This document shows, in pieces, positions 35,701-48,252 of a DNA stretch of 64,000 nt. This DNA is from Ephydatia muelleri (Eukaryota > Porifera > Demospongiae > Spongillida > Spongillidae): positions 13,388,805 through 13,452,804 of the forward strand of contig JABACO010000005.1 in the NCBI GenBank assembly GCA_013339895.1, read 5' to 3'. Positions within the stretch are counted from its first letter, which is position 1. Every line of letters begins with the position of its first letter. The position numbers were made by a program, and so were the translations under genes. A model generated the notes under the pieces. The model was not told the origin of the DNA and ran no database searches. It saw nothing but the letters and a program-made list of their open reading frames with translations.

Positions 35701-38700
35701 ACCGGACCCGCCTGAGATCCTATCAATAGAATTAAATACTCTATCCGATTTTCTTTTACAACAAGGCCCAAAAGGAAATCCCATCGATGACTGGCGCCGT
35801 ATTCCTGGCAAAACTATGAAGCTTCATGTAGCGACTGTGAAAAGGATGCAAGCTGCTGAATTGGATTATCTTTACCCTAACATTGAGAACCATCTGGATA
35901 TGACTAGTTATGATAATGGCCTAGCATTCTTTGAAGGCCGTGCCAGATTTGTTCGATGGGAAGACTTCAAAGCAAAAAATGTTGTTGAGCGGCCGGAAAC
36001 ACAACAGCTGTATAAACGTGTGAAATCCTGTCTTGAAAATCGAAGAGACACAACAGCATTACGATTTACTCACTATCCCGGTGCAGGTGGTTCTACTGTT
36101 GCACGAAGTGTGATGTGGCGCTTGAAAAAGTCATTTTGTTGCATTGTACCTTCCCAACTTTACCGTAACATGCGGCAAGATGTTAAGCATCTGATTGATG
36201 CTTCAGAAGGTCGTGCTGTTTTAGTTATGTGGGATCATGACTTGGGCATTGTCTTTGATGACCTTATGTCAGAACTTAAAGGCCTTAATGCTGTGATTTT
36301 ACGTGTAGAACGCTTGTTTGAAAGTGGGTCAAAAGCAAATGTACAAATTGATCTTAAAGAAAACCTATCATTTAATATTTTGGAACAATTTTACACGCTA
36401 CTGTGCAGAAATACTCACTTCAGCAACAGCAAAGAAGTCCTTGATTTTTTATTGTTGTATACTAAGCGAATGAAAGAGGATGTCCCCCTTTTTCTTGTGA
36501 TGGTTACAGCACTGGAAAACAAATTCTTGCGTTTGCGTGATTATGTGAAAGAAAGACTCATTGATATAACTGAAGAGCAAAAGTCAATACTTATACAAAT
36601 TGCCTTTGCACGTGTATACACTGGAAAGGCTCTGCAAGTGACCGCAGTCAATGCAAAAGACAGAAATTGGGAAACCTCTCTGCCTAGTTCAATTTCAGGT
36701 TTGATCACTTTTTTCCAGTTACATAGTCGCTGTGTTCGAATGCGACACCACTGCATTGATGCTATCATTCTTTCTGTACTCAGTGGTTATGATAATACAT
36801 CATCTGAATGGGGACTGTGGTTGGCTGACTATGTGGTAAACTTTATTGACCATTTACGAAATGTATATCCTGTACCAGAGTGGGATAACTACGGCAACAA
36901 CATTAATGAGTTTGAGCGTGTTCTCAGGTGGCTGTTTCATGACAAGCCATATAATGCACAGATATCACATTTTGAGTCACTTATTGGCAGCTTGGCAGGA
37001 AAAGATGCAGTGATAACTTGCATGAGAGGGGTTGAAGGAAAGTTGCCAAAAAAAAGGAGAATTCAAGCACACTTTTTGGGGGATTTAGCCCGTGTGCATC
37101 TGCACATAGACAATATGGACTTGGATGCTGCAGTTCAAGTAATGAAAGAAGCACACATAGTGCTTCCACTTGATAGGACTCTCTACCATCAAGAAGGTCA
37201 ACTGTACTTTGATGCTATGACATTGACCCAGGGCACATTGCTAGTACCAAAGGATCCACCTGATCTTGCCAATGATATAATTAAGCTATCCCAAAAGGCT
37301 TCAGATTGCTATGCAATATCCCGTGATTGCAAAATGCAAGGTCGAGCAAGTGAGTTATACCCTTGGTCTTCGGATCTTCAATGTCATATTAAGTGCCTCA
37401 CAGACATTTGCTCAATAATGAAATGCTCATTTCATACGTTACCTAAACCTTTGGCTACACAGGAATACATTTTGAATGCACAGGATGATATTGCTTTTCT
37501 TTTGGACACACTATCTACTGAGGATCCATTTATGTATAATGATTCGCTTAAGAAGATACTGCATCTTCTTGGAAATGATGAAAATGTTGATGCTCAACTC
37601 CAAAGATTATTTCTCGTCATAGAGACTGCAGAGCCCAAGGAGAAAGCAGGCCACACAAACTCCCATGAAAAGGCCAAAGCATTGCAGCACATTAATTTCC
37701 TCTTGCGTCTAAGATATGGCAATGCCCGTCATGTACCTGAGACTTTTTGCACCAGTCTAACTCAAGCAGTTATGAACCTTATTGACCAACCTCGAGTTAT
37801 TAACTCTGCTCTTGCACAGAAGGGTCACAAAGATCGTTTTTTTGAATTGGAACTTCTTTGGGACTGGTCACGTTACTCCAAACTAAAAATTAGTAGGATA
37901 GGAATACTATCCATAATCGACAAGTTTATGGAAAACCTAACTAGCCCTTCTCTACAGCGAGCCAAGTGTTTGTTATTCAAAGGCGTAACAATGTTACTGC
38001 AGTTGTTGTGTGATCATAATCGTGACGTCAATCCCGATGATGTAACGAAATATATATCTGAGTGCAATTCAATTTTGGAAAACCTCTTGCAAAATGAAAA
38101 CCGAAACTGGCGATACAGTGAATTTTTAATCACTGGTAATGGTAAGGAGTTACTGTCTTCTAAAAATTGGTTTTGGAAAGATTCGCTTCATAGAGCGATT
38201 AATGATAGTGAAGAATTAAACCGGGGGTACAGTAAACACACAGAATTTCACCAGTTCTCTGGGCAAGTTTACAGGATATCATCTGATCGCTATGGAGAAG
38301 TGACTTGTGAAGGGCTCAGCCTTTGTTTTATACCAAATAATGCACCTGACTCGTGGAAACGGGTGAATGTTGGAATCGTCAATTTCTACATATCTGTTTC
38401 CTCCCAAAAGGGCCTGCAGGCATATCCAGTATGTCCACTTGCAAGTCTTGAGAACGATAAACGCCATATACCCACACATCGATGGCAAATTAAACAACTA
38501 CAACCAGGTTGCATAGTGGGCATAGATAAGGACAAAGGATTAGTTTATTTTGCACCTCCAAATTATGCAACACAACCATATGGAGCATACGCGTCTTGTC
38601 GAATCGATGACCTTCCTATCAAGCCAGAAGAAGGGGATTTGTACGAATTTGATGTCACAAGATTAAAGGTCGATCGCAGAAGTGAGCCCCGTTTTATAGC

Positions 38701-38743
38701 GTCTAAACTTCATTTCATTGAGAGGGGCAAAGACAGACGATAG
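32743..38743 (+). CDS. SAMD9/SAMD9L-like STAND-type innate immunity protein
   Basis: Best model: exon 32743-32905, an 85-bp intron 32906-32990, then one exon to the stop at 38741, about 1971 residues. The intron joins the ATG-started frame (MSTGRETVSSESEDEEE) exactly in phase to the long frame, which has no own ATG for its first about 80 residues. Layout: acidic/basic coiled coil (about 5-50), AlbA_2/Schlafen-like region (about 270-400, SGGGVIYLGLKRRR), SIR2-like middle (about 800-960, IPWTLVVDFDFGDG), P-loop about 1084 (YPGAGGSTVARSVMW), Walker B-like AVLVMWDHD (about 1130), helical repeat region (about 1370-1760), C-terminal OB-like domain (about 1805-1970). This order is that of vertebrate SAMD9/SAMD9L, interferon-linked antiviral translation blockers (family knowledge). 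No SAM domain is present. Nearly intronless, as vertebrate SAMD9 coding regions are. Confidence 0.85.
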
Positions 38744-41700
38744 CCGGACTGCGTCAGCATGTATATACGTATAGTTGAACCATGTATGCATGCAGTGACA
38801 TTGTATATATAAGCAATAGTAATTGATCATGATGTACTTGTTTAGGTAAAACTTTTGAAACTTAATTATACATGTACATCCAAGCAAACAGCAAAATCAG
38901 CTGAACTACATGTTGGTCATGAGCGTATGTAAGCGTTGAGAAAGGGAAGGGTGGAGGGGGATGCGATAGGGCGACCAATCATAGGCTAAGGTCCATGTCA
39001 AATGAAGGGTGATCACATCTTCTGATTTTGCTCTAGTTTCTCATATATGTTGGTCTTCATATGAGGGTGACTTGTACCATTTATCTAGTTAATAACCTTA
39101 ATGGTTTACAAAATATACACCACTGAATAATTAATTTCTAAATTGCAACTTTGCACACTCATATCTTTGTCATTATATGCCTGGAAATATAGGCTACTTA
39201 TGGCAATGCTCTGGTCCCCATGCCTACTCTAAGCCATGTTGAACCTCCAATGATAAGAGGTGTGCAATGCCAGGCATGCAATGTAGGCAGATATGATTCC
39301 AACCAATGGGAATGGTCACTGGGGCTGAACCACACCCACCTCATGCTCAGTGTTACATTACAGCTTGCTCCTTTCTTCAGAATGTAGCCCTGTTGGTGAA
39401 CAAAGTATGAAACTGTATAGAGGGTGAGTCGCAATTTAGGCAACGGCTTTGTACACATAACTTCAGTAAATTTTGAATGTTTCAAATAATGTGTAGTTGG
39501 ATAATGTTGATGCAGTTAAATTAATGTTATAACAAAAATCAAGTGAAGTCAAGTTTGCATATAGGATTGAATATAATTGTATTAACTACATAATTATTAA
39601 AACAACAGGGATCCAAGTAAACAGATTTGTCAATAGTTAAGCTTAGTTAATAAATTCAAAAACATCAAGATATGCGATTCTCCATATTTCACCATTTGTA
39701 TAATTTGAAAAACTAAATATTTAGATGACTAGATATTGAAACATTGATGATACTTTAAACCTAGTTATTTCAGTTTGAATAAATGTACCATTTAACCAAT
39801 TTGTTTTCAACAAATGGATTTAGTTTATTAACCATAATACTTAACAGTTAATTTACTTGAAGCATTTTTTGTAGACTATGTAGCTTATTAACTTGAATAT
39901 AACATATTTTTAATACTGAGTTATAAACTGGTTGCCAAAATTGTGACCCACTCTGTATATCATCAGCACTGGGGCTATAGACATTTCATTGTCACTGTTC
40001 TGATACATGCACAATAGAACCAGATCTCTGTATAATTGGTTCAAACTTTCTTTCAAGCAAAGGAACACTTGTCTAAGTAGTCTCCTTACTTCAGAGAGAA
40101 ATCTAGTGCTAGGCTCCCATCCACTACAACACCTGACCAGCTAGTGGGACCTACAGTGTATCCGCTACGTTACCAGCCTCTACCGCCTTTGCAAAAGTCA
40201 TACTCACTTCCAAAGGACACGTTTATAATTCAGCATATTTATCAGTTACTATGAAGACAAAATGTAGCTACATGTGATTGATATAATGTTACGATTAGAG
40301 CCATCTGGCCAATGACCAAGTTGTTATGACTCATTAATGACAGAGGAATCAAAGATGCACTAAGTTCAGTGACAAGCCATGTGTGTCCATCCATCTCCAC
40401 TGGTTTACTCGAGCCCCTGCATATAGAATTAGATAGGCAAAATACCGAGCCTAGTATATAAACAAAGATAAACGGGACTGTTCATATGCTCAACTCCGCT
40501 TGCGGTTTGACAGAGTTGTTAAGTGTGCACACTTCTTGTTGCAGTCACATAATTCTTCCGTGTTATAGTGCAATTAAAGAACTATATTCATACTATGAGG
40601 GTAAAAAAAATTCAAATATACATGTATAATGATGTGGGATCGTTCACAAGCAATAGAAACGTGCGTTGAAATATAACTCCGTGCATGACAGATATTCCTA
40701 TTTTCAGTGCGTATAAAAAATCACTGTACTCAGTTCAGACTTCTAGAATATAATTTTGTTTTTGAAAAAGAACAACAAAAAACTAACAAAAAAACAAAAA
40801 ACAATAAACAAAAAACACACCTGCAATGATCCCATGTATGTATAAAGCAGTGCGTGCATCGGCAGTATTTCAGGCCCGGATGCAAGATTCACTTGATAAG
40901 AGGCGCCACAGGAAACCCGGTCCTGTATTCTATAGGATCCAGTACTGGATCATTGAATACCGGAGGTCAACCAATCCTGCAACAGGTAGATGCAAAGCAC
41001 TCAGGATACAAATCACGTGAAAGATGTAGCTCTTTAAAACACAGTGGGAAGCTTTTCTTTGTGATGATCATGATGCATGAACGGCTACATGAATTTCGCA
41101 AGACCTGTATCGGTTTACCAACTTCTATGAATGGAAATGAAATAACGCTCTTCTAGTTCTTGTCATCCACAGATAATGTGATGATATGCTACATCTGCAG
41201 TGAGTAACGTCTAGTATGCTACATCAATGTAGTCGTTCATGCATCATGATCATCACAAAGAAAAGCTTCCCACTGTGTTTTAAAGAGCTACATCTCCCAC
41301 GTGACTTGTATCCTGAGTGCATTGCATCTTAGTGTTCATACCAACAGACCCTTGTGCTGCTCGGATTCTATGCGGAGAACTGGCGAATTTTTTTATACAG
41401 CAAATGAGCAACACGATGCACGTGGTTTGTGGGAAACTTCATCATGCAGCATGCAGTGCAGCTAGCCGATCACAATTGCATGCTGTATGGTACATGTGTC
41501 TGGCTTGGTGAGTAGGTCAGATTTATACCATACTGCTGCTCATCAGCAGTTGTGTGGTAATGATGCTCCCTGCCGTTGGAGGAGTAGATTACCCTGGAAT
41601 CTCTGCCATTTGTGAAACTGGGAACTGTCGAAAAAAGTTGCCAGTACTCTCAACCACAGTCTGAAGTTTTGATGGGCATGAGGAAAGCTATATGCTGGCT

Positions 41701-42347
41701 CTTCACCAAATCTGAGAATCTCGGTACAGCACATTCATTCACCGAGCTGTTCTCATCTGGATCATTCCTGGTCGAAACAGCATAGCACATGTCGGTCTTG
41801 TCCTGAAGATTAGAAGTGGAATCACGGGAAAAGTTATAAAAGTCCAGGCATGGTTTTTCAAGGTGGTTTTCAACATAAAACCACTCTGGGATTGGACGTC
41901 TAGCGTGGAAATAGCATAAAAACCATTCTGGGATTAAGCGTCCAGGGTGGAAATATCGTAAAAACCATATGGTCTTGTCCTGGTTTTGTCGAACAAAATC
42001 GATGTTGAAGCAATGAACGCTCCTGGCTGGACACACTGTGGCTGCCAGAAAAGGGTCGCCCCCAACTTCAATAGATCGCTTGTCAGCCACAGACACCTGG
42101 TGCCAGTAGTGAGTACAATGATTTTAACAAAACTCACGTGATAGCTACAGTCCTCCAACAACACACTATGCAGTACGGAACCTCACTTGCACTGACCTTG
42201 AATTCGAATTTAATAACTACCCTTCAATTCAATTTAGTAAGTGTGAGCTAGTTTTGAAAACCCCTACACACGTATTTCATTGGCTCAATATTATTTGTGT
42301 GCATAACTTATTTTTTATCAGTGCAAATTTGGAGTGTGAATAACACA
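38744..42347. other. Gene-poor intergenic stretch
   Basis: No gene is supported between the SAMD9-like stop and the NMD3 stop. It is AT-rich and holds a foldback element (40989-41328). A minus-strand open frame at about 41650-42096 has no ATG and contains an internal 55-bp tandem duplication (about 41870-41970, CATTCTGGGATT repeats); I see no family in it. Confidence 0.5.
40989..41328. mobile_element. Foldback element with 105-bp inverted arms
   Basis: Arm 40989-41092 and arm 41223-41328 are reverse complements with only a few mismatches (shared core TTTAAAACACAGTGGGAAGC). A 130-bp spacer separates them. No open frame is supported. The arms do not resemble the other two foldback elements in this window, so this is a third family. 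Confidence 0.75.
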
Positions 42348-45300
42348 TCAAGCTGCTTCATTCGGATCATCCACCACCACCTGTCCTGCAGCAGTAGCTA
42401 CACCATGATCATCAAGAGTCAGTCCTTCCAACATCTCCTCCACACCAATGGTGGGCTTGTCTTGGGCCACGTCTGGATCCATCTCCATAGCAACAGGACG
42501 AGGATCTGTTGGTGGTGGATGGGGGGGGGGGGGGGGGGGAAACAGAACAACATAACACAGAAATGACGCAACAAATCACTAGTTATCCCGCTATTTGGAA
42601 CACACAGATCCAATGCAGCTGTTGCACCCAGCGTATGCAATAATCTGGTGTTCTTTTAATAACCACATCCACCCCTCCCTCCTTACTTTTATAGATGTTG
42701 ACATGTTGTCTGAACTGTCTATCCTCCTCCAGGTCCTCCAGGAAGTCGTAGTAGTCCTTCTCGTATGCTGCCTCGTCCATTGCAGCACTCTGCTCCTTGT
42801 TCAGAGACTGAAGGTACCAGTTGCGTTGCTTGTGACATTTCTTCTTGTCTCCATAGCTTTTCTTGACCAATAGCTGCAGAGACAACACAATGATGTAATC
42901 TCCTCCTTCCCCTCCCTTCTCGATGACCTCACCACATCAGGGACAGTCTTCATTTGCTCAAGATTTGGGTCATTGACGTTTGCTCTGGTGAAGTCAAACC
43001 TGGAGGAGGTGGTGGTAAGGGTAGGTAGTCATGAGCATCAGAGAATGATGATGGGGTAAGGGTAGGTAGTCAGGTAGGTAGTCATGAGCATCAGTGAATG
43101 ATGGTGGGATAAGGGTAGGTAGTCATGGGCATCAGAAAATGATGGTGGGGTAAGGGTAGGTAGACATGAACATCAGGTGGGTAAGGGTAGGTAGTCATGT
43201 GCAACAAGGAGGTGTGGAGGCACTGAGCACTGCAGTGTTACCATGGCAACCACCAACTGCCAACCCACATCAGTTGCTGTACAACAGAAGACACCTTCCA
43301 GTGTTCATCAAGGCTGGACATGCTAGACAATCACCCCGCCCCCTTGTGGCCATGTGATGGTGTGTGGGGAGGAAGGTATGGGGGTAGGTTTGGAGGACCT
43401 TACCCCATTGCCGTGTCTCCAGCACGCAGTATGTGTCCCAGGTGAGTCCTACAGTGGAGTTGCTTGTCCCCCTGACCCAGCTCAGAGAGTGGGACCACCC
43501 AGGCGTCGGCAAGCACAAGCTGGAAACACAACAAAAGTCACATGGCATCACATGATAGGCATCACATGATAGGCATCACATGATAGGCTAGTGTCGTCAG
43601 CCGCACCTTTTGGCTTAAGTTGGTGCAGCTGCCATTCACGGCAGTCGGATCGAGAGGCTCTATTTGGAGCACATAGAACTCTGTTAGCTGCCTATGGTCA
43701 CACAGAGGGAAGAAGGGATACCTCCAGTACTCAGTTGCAGAGAACTCAGCCACTGGAGAAATGGAAATCAACTGGTAATGCCACTATCATAACAATAACA
43801 CTAATCAATGCTATAAGTGTTCTAGGTGTGCGTTAATTAGGGACACCTCATGTACCTTGGAGGGTTCTGGGGTCCAGCACGTGCATTGAGGTGGTCACCT
43901 TGGTGCACAGGACAATCTGATTTATGTTGCCTAGCGATCGAGCCAGTTTCAGCGGAAGGCAGAGAATGTTACCCTGGAAACCGATGTGGGTGCAGAACAC
44001 TAACAACAAAACTTCAACGAAAACCCCGCCCCTTTCAGCGGATGAGTATATGGTCTCTAAGCACTATATTTACCTTACAGATAGGTACGATCTCGACACT
44101 GAATGTGCTCTTGTAGTTGTATGTGTTGCTATGTGTGTCATGTGATATCAGCTCCTGAGATGTCTTGTAGCTGTGAGTGGAGAGGTGAGGGTGTGAAGAT
44201 GGATGTGGTGACAGGAGATATGACATACCCCCACACTCAGTCGAGAACACACACATCAATGATCACACATGCACAACACACCTGCACCAACACTTTCACC
44301 ATACACACCCGCACCAACACTTCCATCATACACACCCACACCAACACCATCACATTACCGACAAGGCACAACAGTCATCAAGAAATCGACCATCTTTCGG
44401 GCATCTTGCTTCAGTCCATAGAAGAAGTCGAGACCCTCAGCACACTCCTGCACTCGGAGGGAGTTGTGGTGAGCCTTGTGCTTCAAGATGAGCTGCTCCA
44501 GATAGAGGAACGTCTTCTTGTGCTCAGCCTAGTGGACCACATTACCACAATCAGTCGGTACATGAGTGTGCCAATGGGAAGGAGGGGAGTGTGCCAATGG
44601 GAGGGAGGGAGTGTGCCAATGGGAGGGAGGGGAGTGTGCCAATGGGAGGGAGTGTGCCAATGGGAGGGAGGGAGTGTGTCAATGGGAGGGAGGGGAGTGT
44701 GCCAATGGGAGGGAGTGTGCCAATGGGAGGGAGTTGTGCCAATGGGAGGGAGGAGTGTGCCAATGGGAGGGAGGGGAGTGTGGCCAATGGGAGGGAGGGG
44801 GAGTGTGCCAATGGGAGGGAGGGGAGTGTGCCAATGGAGGGAGGGAGTGTGCCAATGGGAGGGAGGGAGTGTGCCAATGGGAGGGAGGGGAGTGCCAATG
44901 GGAGGGAGGGGAGTGTGCCAATGGGAGGGAGGGAGTGTGCCAATGGGAGGGGAGTGTGCCAATGGGAGGGAGTGTGCCAATGGGAGGGAGGGGAGTGTGG
45001 CCAATGGGAGGGAGGGGAGTGTGCCAATGGGAGGGAGGGGAGTGTGCCAATGGGAGGGAGGGGAGTGTGCCAATGGGAGGGAGGGAGTGTGCCAATGGGA
45101 GGGAGGGAGTGTGCCAATGGGAGGGAGGGGAGTGTGCCAATGGGAGGGAGGGGAGTGTGCCAATGGGAGGGAGGGGAGTGTGCCAATGGGAGGGAGGGGA
45201 GTGTGCCAATGGGAGGGAGGGAGTGTGCCAATGGGAGGGAGGGAGTGTGCCAATGGGAGGGAGGGGAGTGTGCCAATGGGAGGGAGGGGAGTGTGCCAAT

Positions 45301-47252
45301 GGGAGGGAGGGGAGTGTGCCAATGGGAGGGAGGGGAGTGTGCCAATGGGAGGGAGGGGAGTGTGCCAATGGGAGGGAGGGGAGTGTGCCAATGGGAGGGA
45401 GGGAGTGTGCCAATGGGAGGGAGGGAGTGTGCCAATGGGAGGGAGGGAGTGTGCCAATGGGAGGGAGGGAGTGTGCCAATGGGAGGGAGGGAGTGTGCCA
45501 ATGGGAGGGAGGGAGTGTGCCAATGGGAGGGAGGGAGTGTGCCAATGGGAGGAGGGAGTGTGCCAATGGGAGGGAGGGGAGTGTGTCAATGGGAGGGAGG
45601 GGAGTGTGCCAATGGGAGGGAGGGAGTGTGCCAATGGGAGGGAGGGGAGTGCACAATGGGAGGGAGGGGGAGTGTGCCAATGGGAGGGAGGGGAGTGTGC
45701 CAATGGGAGGGAGGGGAGTGTGCCAATGGGAGGGAGGGGAGTGTGCCAATGGGAGGGAGGGAGTGTGCCAATGGGAGGGAGGGGAGTGTGCCAATGGGAG
45801 GGAGGGAGTGTGCCAATGGGAGGGAGGGGAGTGTGCCAATGGGAGGGAGGGAGTGTGCCAATGGGAGGGAGGGAGTGTGCCAATGGGAGGGAGGGAGTGT
45901 GCCAATGGGAGGGAGGGGAGTGTGCCAATGGAGGGAGGGGAGTGTGTCAATGGGATGGTCAAATGAATGCATGCATGGAGACACGAGGGTCAGTGGCACA
46001 CATGGTATTGGTTTGTTGCCAGGCAACTGAGTGACTTTGGCTCTGCTTTGATCATAAATGAAATAATTGAACTATTTAGACAAGAAAGTTATTTGTAAAA
46101 TTGTATAATCAAAATACGTATGTCTGCAAACTGCATTACATGATGAAGGCTTGCACCACACAATTCGAGAGGAGTACGATGTCAAACATGACGATGCAAG
46201 AAGAGATGAGAGGCACACACACAGCTTTCCAAAGAGGTCTGCATAACAAACTGCCTTGCTCTGCCTTTTATCACGCTTGCACGGTCAATAGCTAATGTCA
46301 ACTTTAATTTTAGTTGGAAAGTTTTGAATGGAAGCCACAAGACCCTTCCTGTGATCGTCCCATGTTCATACATTACCAGACCCGAACCACTAGCTGAATG
46401 AGCAGTTGGATCGATTCTGTGGAAGTGTGCACCAAACGGAGACGGGAAGTACCTTCTGTCTCAACTGGACCACAGCTCTCCAGAAGTCTTGTGCCTCTCT
46501 CCTCTGACACTCCTCGCACATGTTGTAATGGACTATGTACTCCACCACAAACACCTGCTGAAGCAGAGTGGACTGGAACACCTACGGGGGGGAGGGGGGG
46601 AACACAAGATGGGTCACAAAGACACATATCCTCCTTCTTGACATTCTTATGACCAGGCACCATAACATGCATGTGTAAGAATGAAACTGTTATATCGTCC
46701 AAGAGAATTCATCCGGGTCAAATAAAAATAAAATACACACAGGTATTTAATTAAGCATTCGTTGTTTGACATCACAATTTAGAAGCTTAATTAAAAGGTA
46801 TCAATTCAACACCCCTTCTGACTGCATAACCAACTTGATGACCCCTGATTACTCCAATCTCCGAATTAACTAGCTCAGTTATAAATATTGCTACTACAGG
46901 TTACTTAATAACCAGCCTAGTTTATCACTACTGGGCTTCCTTTGGATACAGATGCCAAATTCTGATGGTCTGACAGTTTTTAGAACTCTAATCTTCAATA
47001 ACCATAAGACACAATAAGCCAGAAGTGTACAATCACCTTGCCAATTACATGGGACAAACTAATCTTCCTGCCCCCTCCCCAGTCCATCCATTAACTTAAA
47101 ACCACACCCACCTCCTTCTGCACAGTCAGCTTGACTTTGATTCTCTTGGAGTGCGGCTCGGTCCACACAAACCCAGCATCCACAAGGTGCACTTTATTTA
47201 GACCTTTCAGCCTCTTCAGGCACATGGACAGGAGCTCACGCGACTCCAAAGC
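42348..47252 (-). CDS. NMD3: 60S ribosomal export protein NMD3 (5' end missing)
   Basis: Ten exons join in frame: 47112-47252 (open at the gap), 46453-46581, 44359-44528, 44074-44170, 43856-43973, 43607-43752, 43404-43519, 42933-42999, 42687-42873 and 42348-42505, giving 442 residues. Landmarks match human NMD3 as I know it: ALESRELLSMCLKRLK, LVDAGFVWTEPHSKRIKVKL, FVVEYIVHYNMCEECQRREA, SHDTHSNTYNYKSTFSVEI, THLGHILRAGDTAMG and DYYDFLEDLEED. NMD3 is the adaptor that lets the CRM1 exportin carry pre-60S subunits out of the nucleus. The N-terminal about 70 residues with the first zinc-binding CxxC pairs lie in the gap. The C terminus EEMLEGLTLDD, leucine-rich and acidic, fits the nuclear export signal position. 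Two introns carry minisatellites. Confidence 0.95.
42519..42540 (+). repeat. Poly-G run in NMD3 intron
   Basis: About 19 consecutive G residues lie just upstream (minus strand: downstream of the donor side) of the last NMD3 exon. Such runs are unstable and error-prone. Confidence 0.9.
43005..43205. repeat. Minisatellite in NMD3 intron (GGGTAAGGGTAGGTAGTCAT)
   Basis: Four to five imperfect units containing GGTAAGGGTAGGTAGTCATG and a variable ATGAGCATCAGAGAATGATG part. It lies within an intron and has no coding role. Confidence 0.85.
44566..45958. repeat. 1.4-kb minisatellite in NMD3 intron, 23-24 bp units
   Basis: About 58 tandem copies of GTGCCAATGGGAGGGAGG(G)AGT. Units differ mainly by one G, so they are 23 or 24 bp, with rare 19- to 21-bp units. 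Because 24-bp units keep frame and 23-bp units shift it, all three frames on both strands stay open for over 1 kb, producing false ORFs of 300-640 codons. The array is inside the intron between exons 46453-46581 and 44359-44528. Confidence 0.97.
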
Positions 47253-48252
47253 NNNNNNNNNNNNNNNNNNNNNNNNNNNNNNNNNNNNNNNNNNNNNNNN
47301 NNNNNNNNNNNNNNNNNNNNNNNNNNNNNNNNNNNNNNNNNNNNNNNNNNNNNNNNNNNNNNNNNNNNNNNNNNNNNNNNNNNNNNNNNNNNNNNNNNNN
47401 NNNNNNNNNNNNNNNNNNNNNNNNNNNNNNNNNNNNNNNNNNNNNNNNNNNNNNNNNNNNNNNNNNNNNNNNNNNNNNNNNNNNNNNNNNNNNNNNNNNN
47501 NNNNNNNNNNNNNNNNNNNNNNNNNNNNNNNNNNNNNNNNNNNNNNNNNNNNNNNNNNNNNNNNNNNNNNNNNNNNNNNNNNNNNNNNNNNNNNNNNNNN
47601 NNNNNNNNNNNNNNNNNNNNNNNNNNNNNNNNNNNNNNNNNNNNNNNNNNNNNNNNNNNNNNNNNNNNNNNNNNNNNNNNNNNNNNNNNNNNNNNNNNNN
47701 NNNNNNNNNNNNNNNNNNNNNNNNNNNNNNNNNNNNNNNNNNNNNNNNNNNNNNNNNNNNNNNNNNNNNNNNNNNNNNNNNNNNNNNNNNNNNNNNNNNN
47801 NNNNNNNNNNNNNNNNNNNNNNNNNNNNNNNNNNNNNNNNNNNNNNNNNNNNNNNNNNNNNNNNNNNNNNNNNNNNNNNNNNNNNNNNNNNNNNNNNNNN
47901 NNNNNNNNNNNNNNNNNNNNNNNNNNNNNNNNNNNNNNNNNNNNNNNNNNNNNNNNNNNNNNNNNNNNNNNNNNNNNNNNNNNNNNNNNNNNNNNNNNNN
48001 NNNNNNNNNNNNNNNNNNNNNNNNNNNNNNNNNNNNNNNNNNNNNNNNNNNNNNNNNNNNNNNNNNNNNNNNNNNNNNNNNNNNNNNNNNNNNNNNNNNN
48101 NNNNNNNNNNNNNNNNNNNNNNNNNNNNNNNNNNNNNNNNNNNNNNNNNNNNNNNNNNNNNNNNNNNNNNNNNNNNNNNNNNNNNNNNNNNNNNNNNNNN
48201 NNNNNNNNNNNNNNNNNNNNNNNNNNNNNNNNNNNNNNNNNNNNNNNNNNNN
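47253..48252. other. Assembly gap of exactly 1000 N
   Basis: Same placeholder length as the first gap. It cuts an NMD3 exon on its left. On its right the contig starts inside the retroelement remnant at a base equivalent to 30818 in reverse. Confidence 0.98.

Noticed and set aside
41650..42096. 148-codon minus-strand frame
   Set aside because: No ATG start, contains a 55-bp tandem duplication, no recognisable family; likely chance.
44103..46034. Long open frames (300-640 codons) of repeated GGRECANGRE or LPPIGTLPPSHWHT peptides on both strands
   Set aside because: They are open only because the 23/24-bp minisatellite lacks stops; the array lies in an intron of NMD3.
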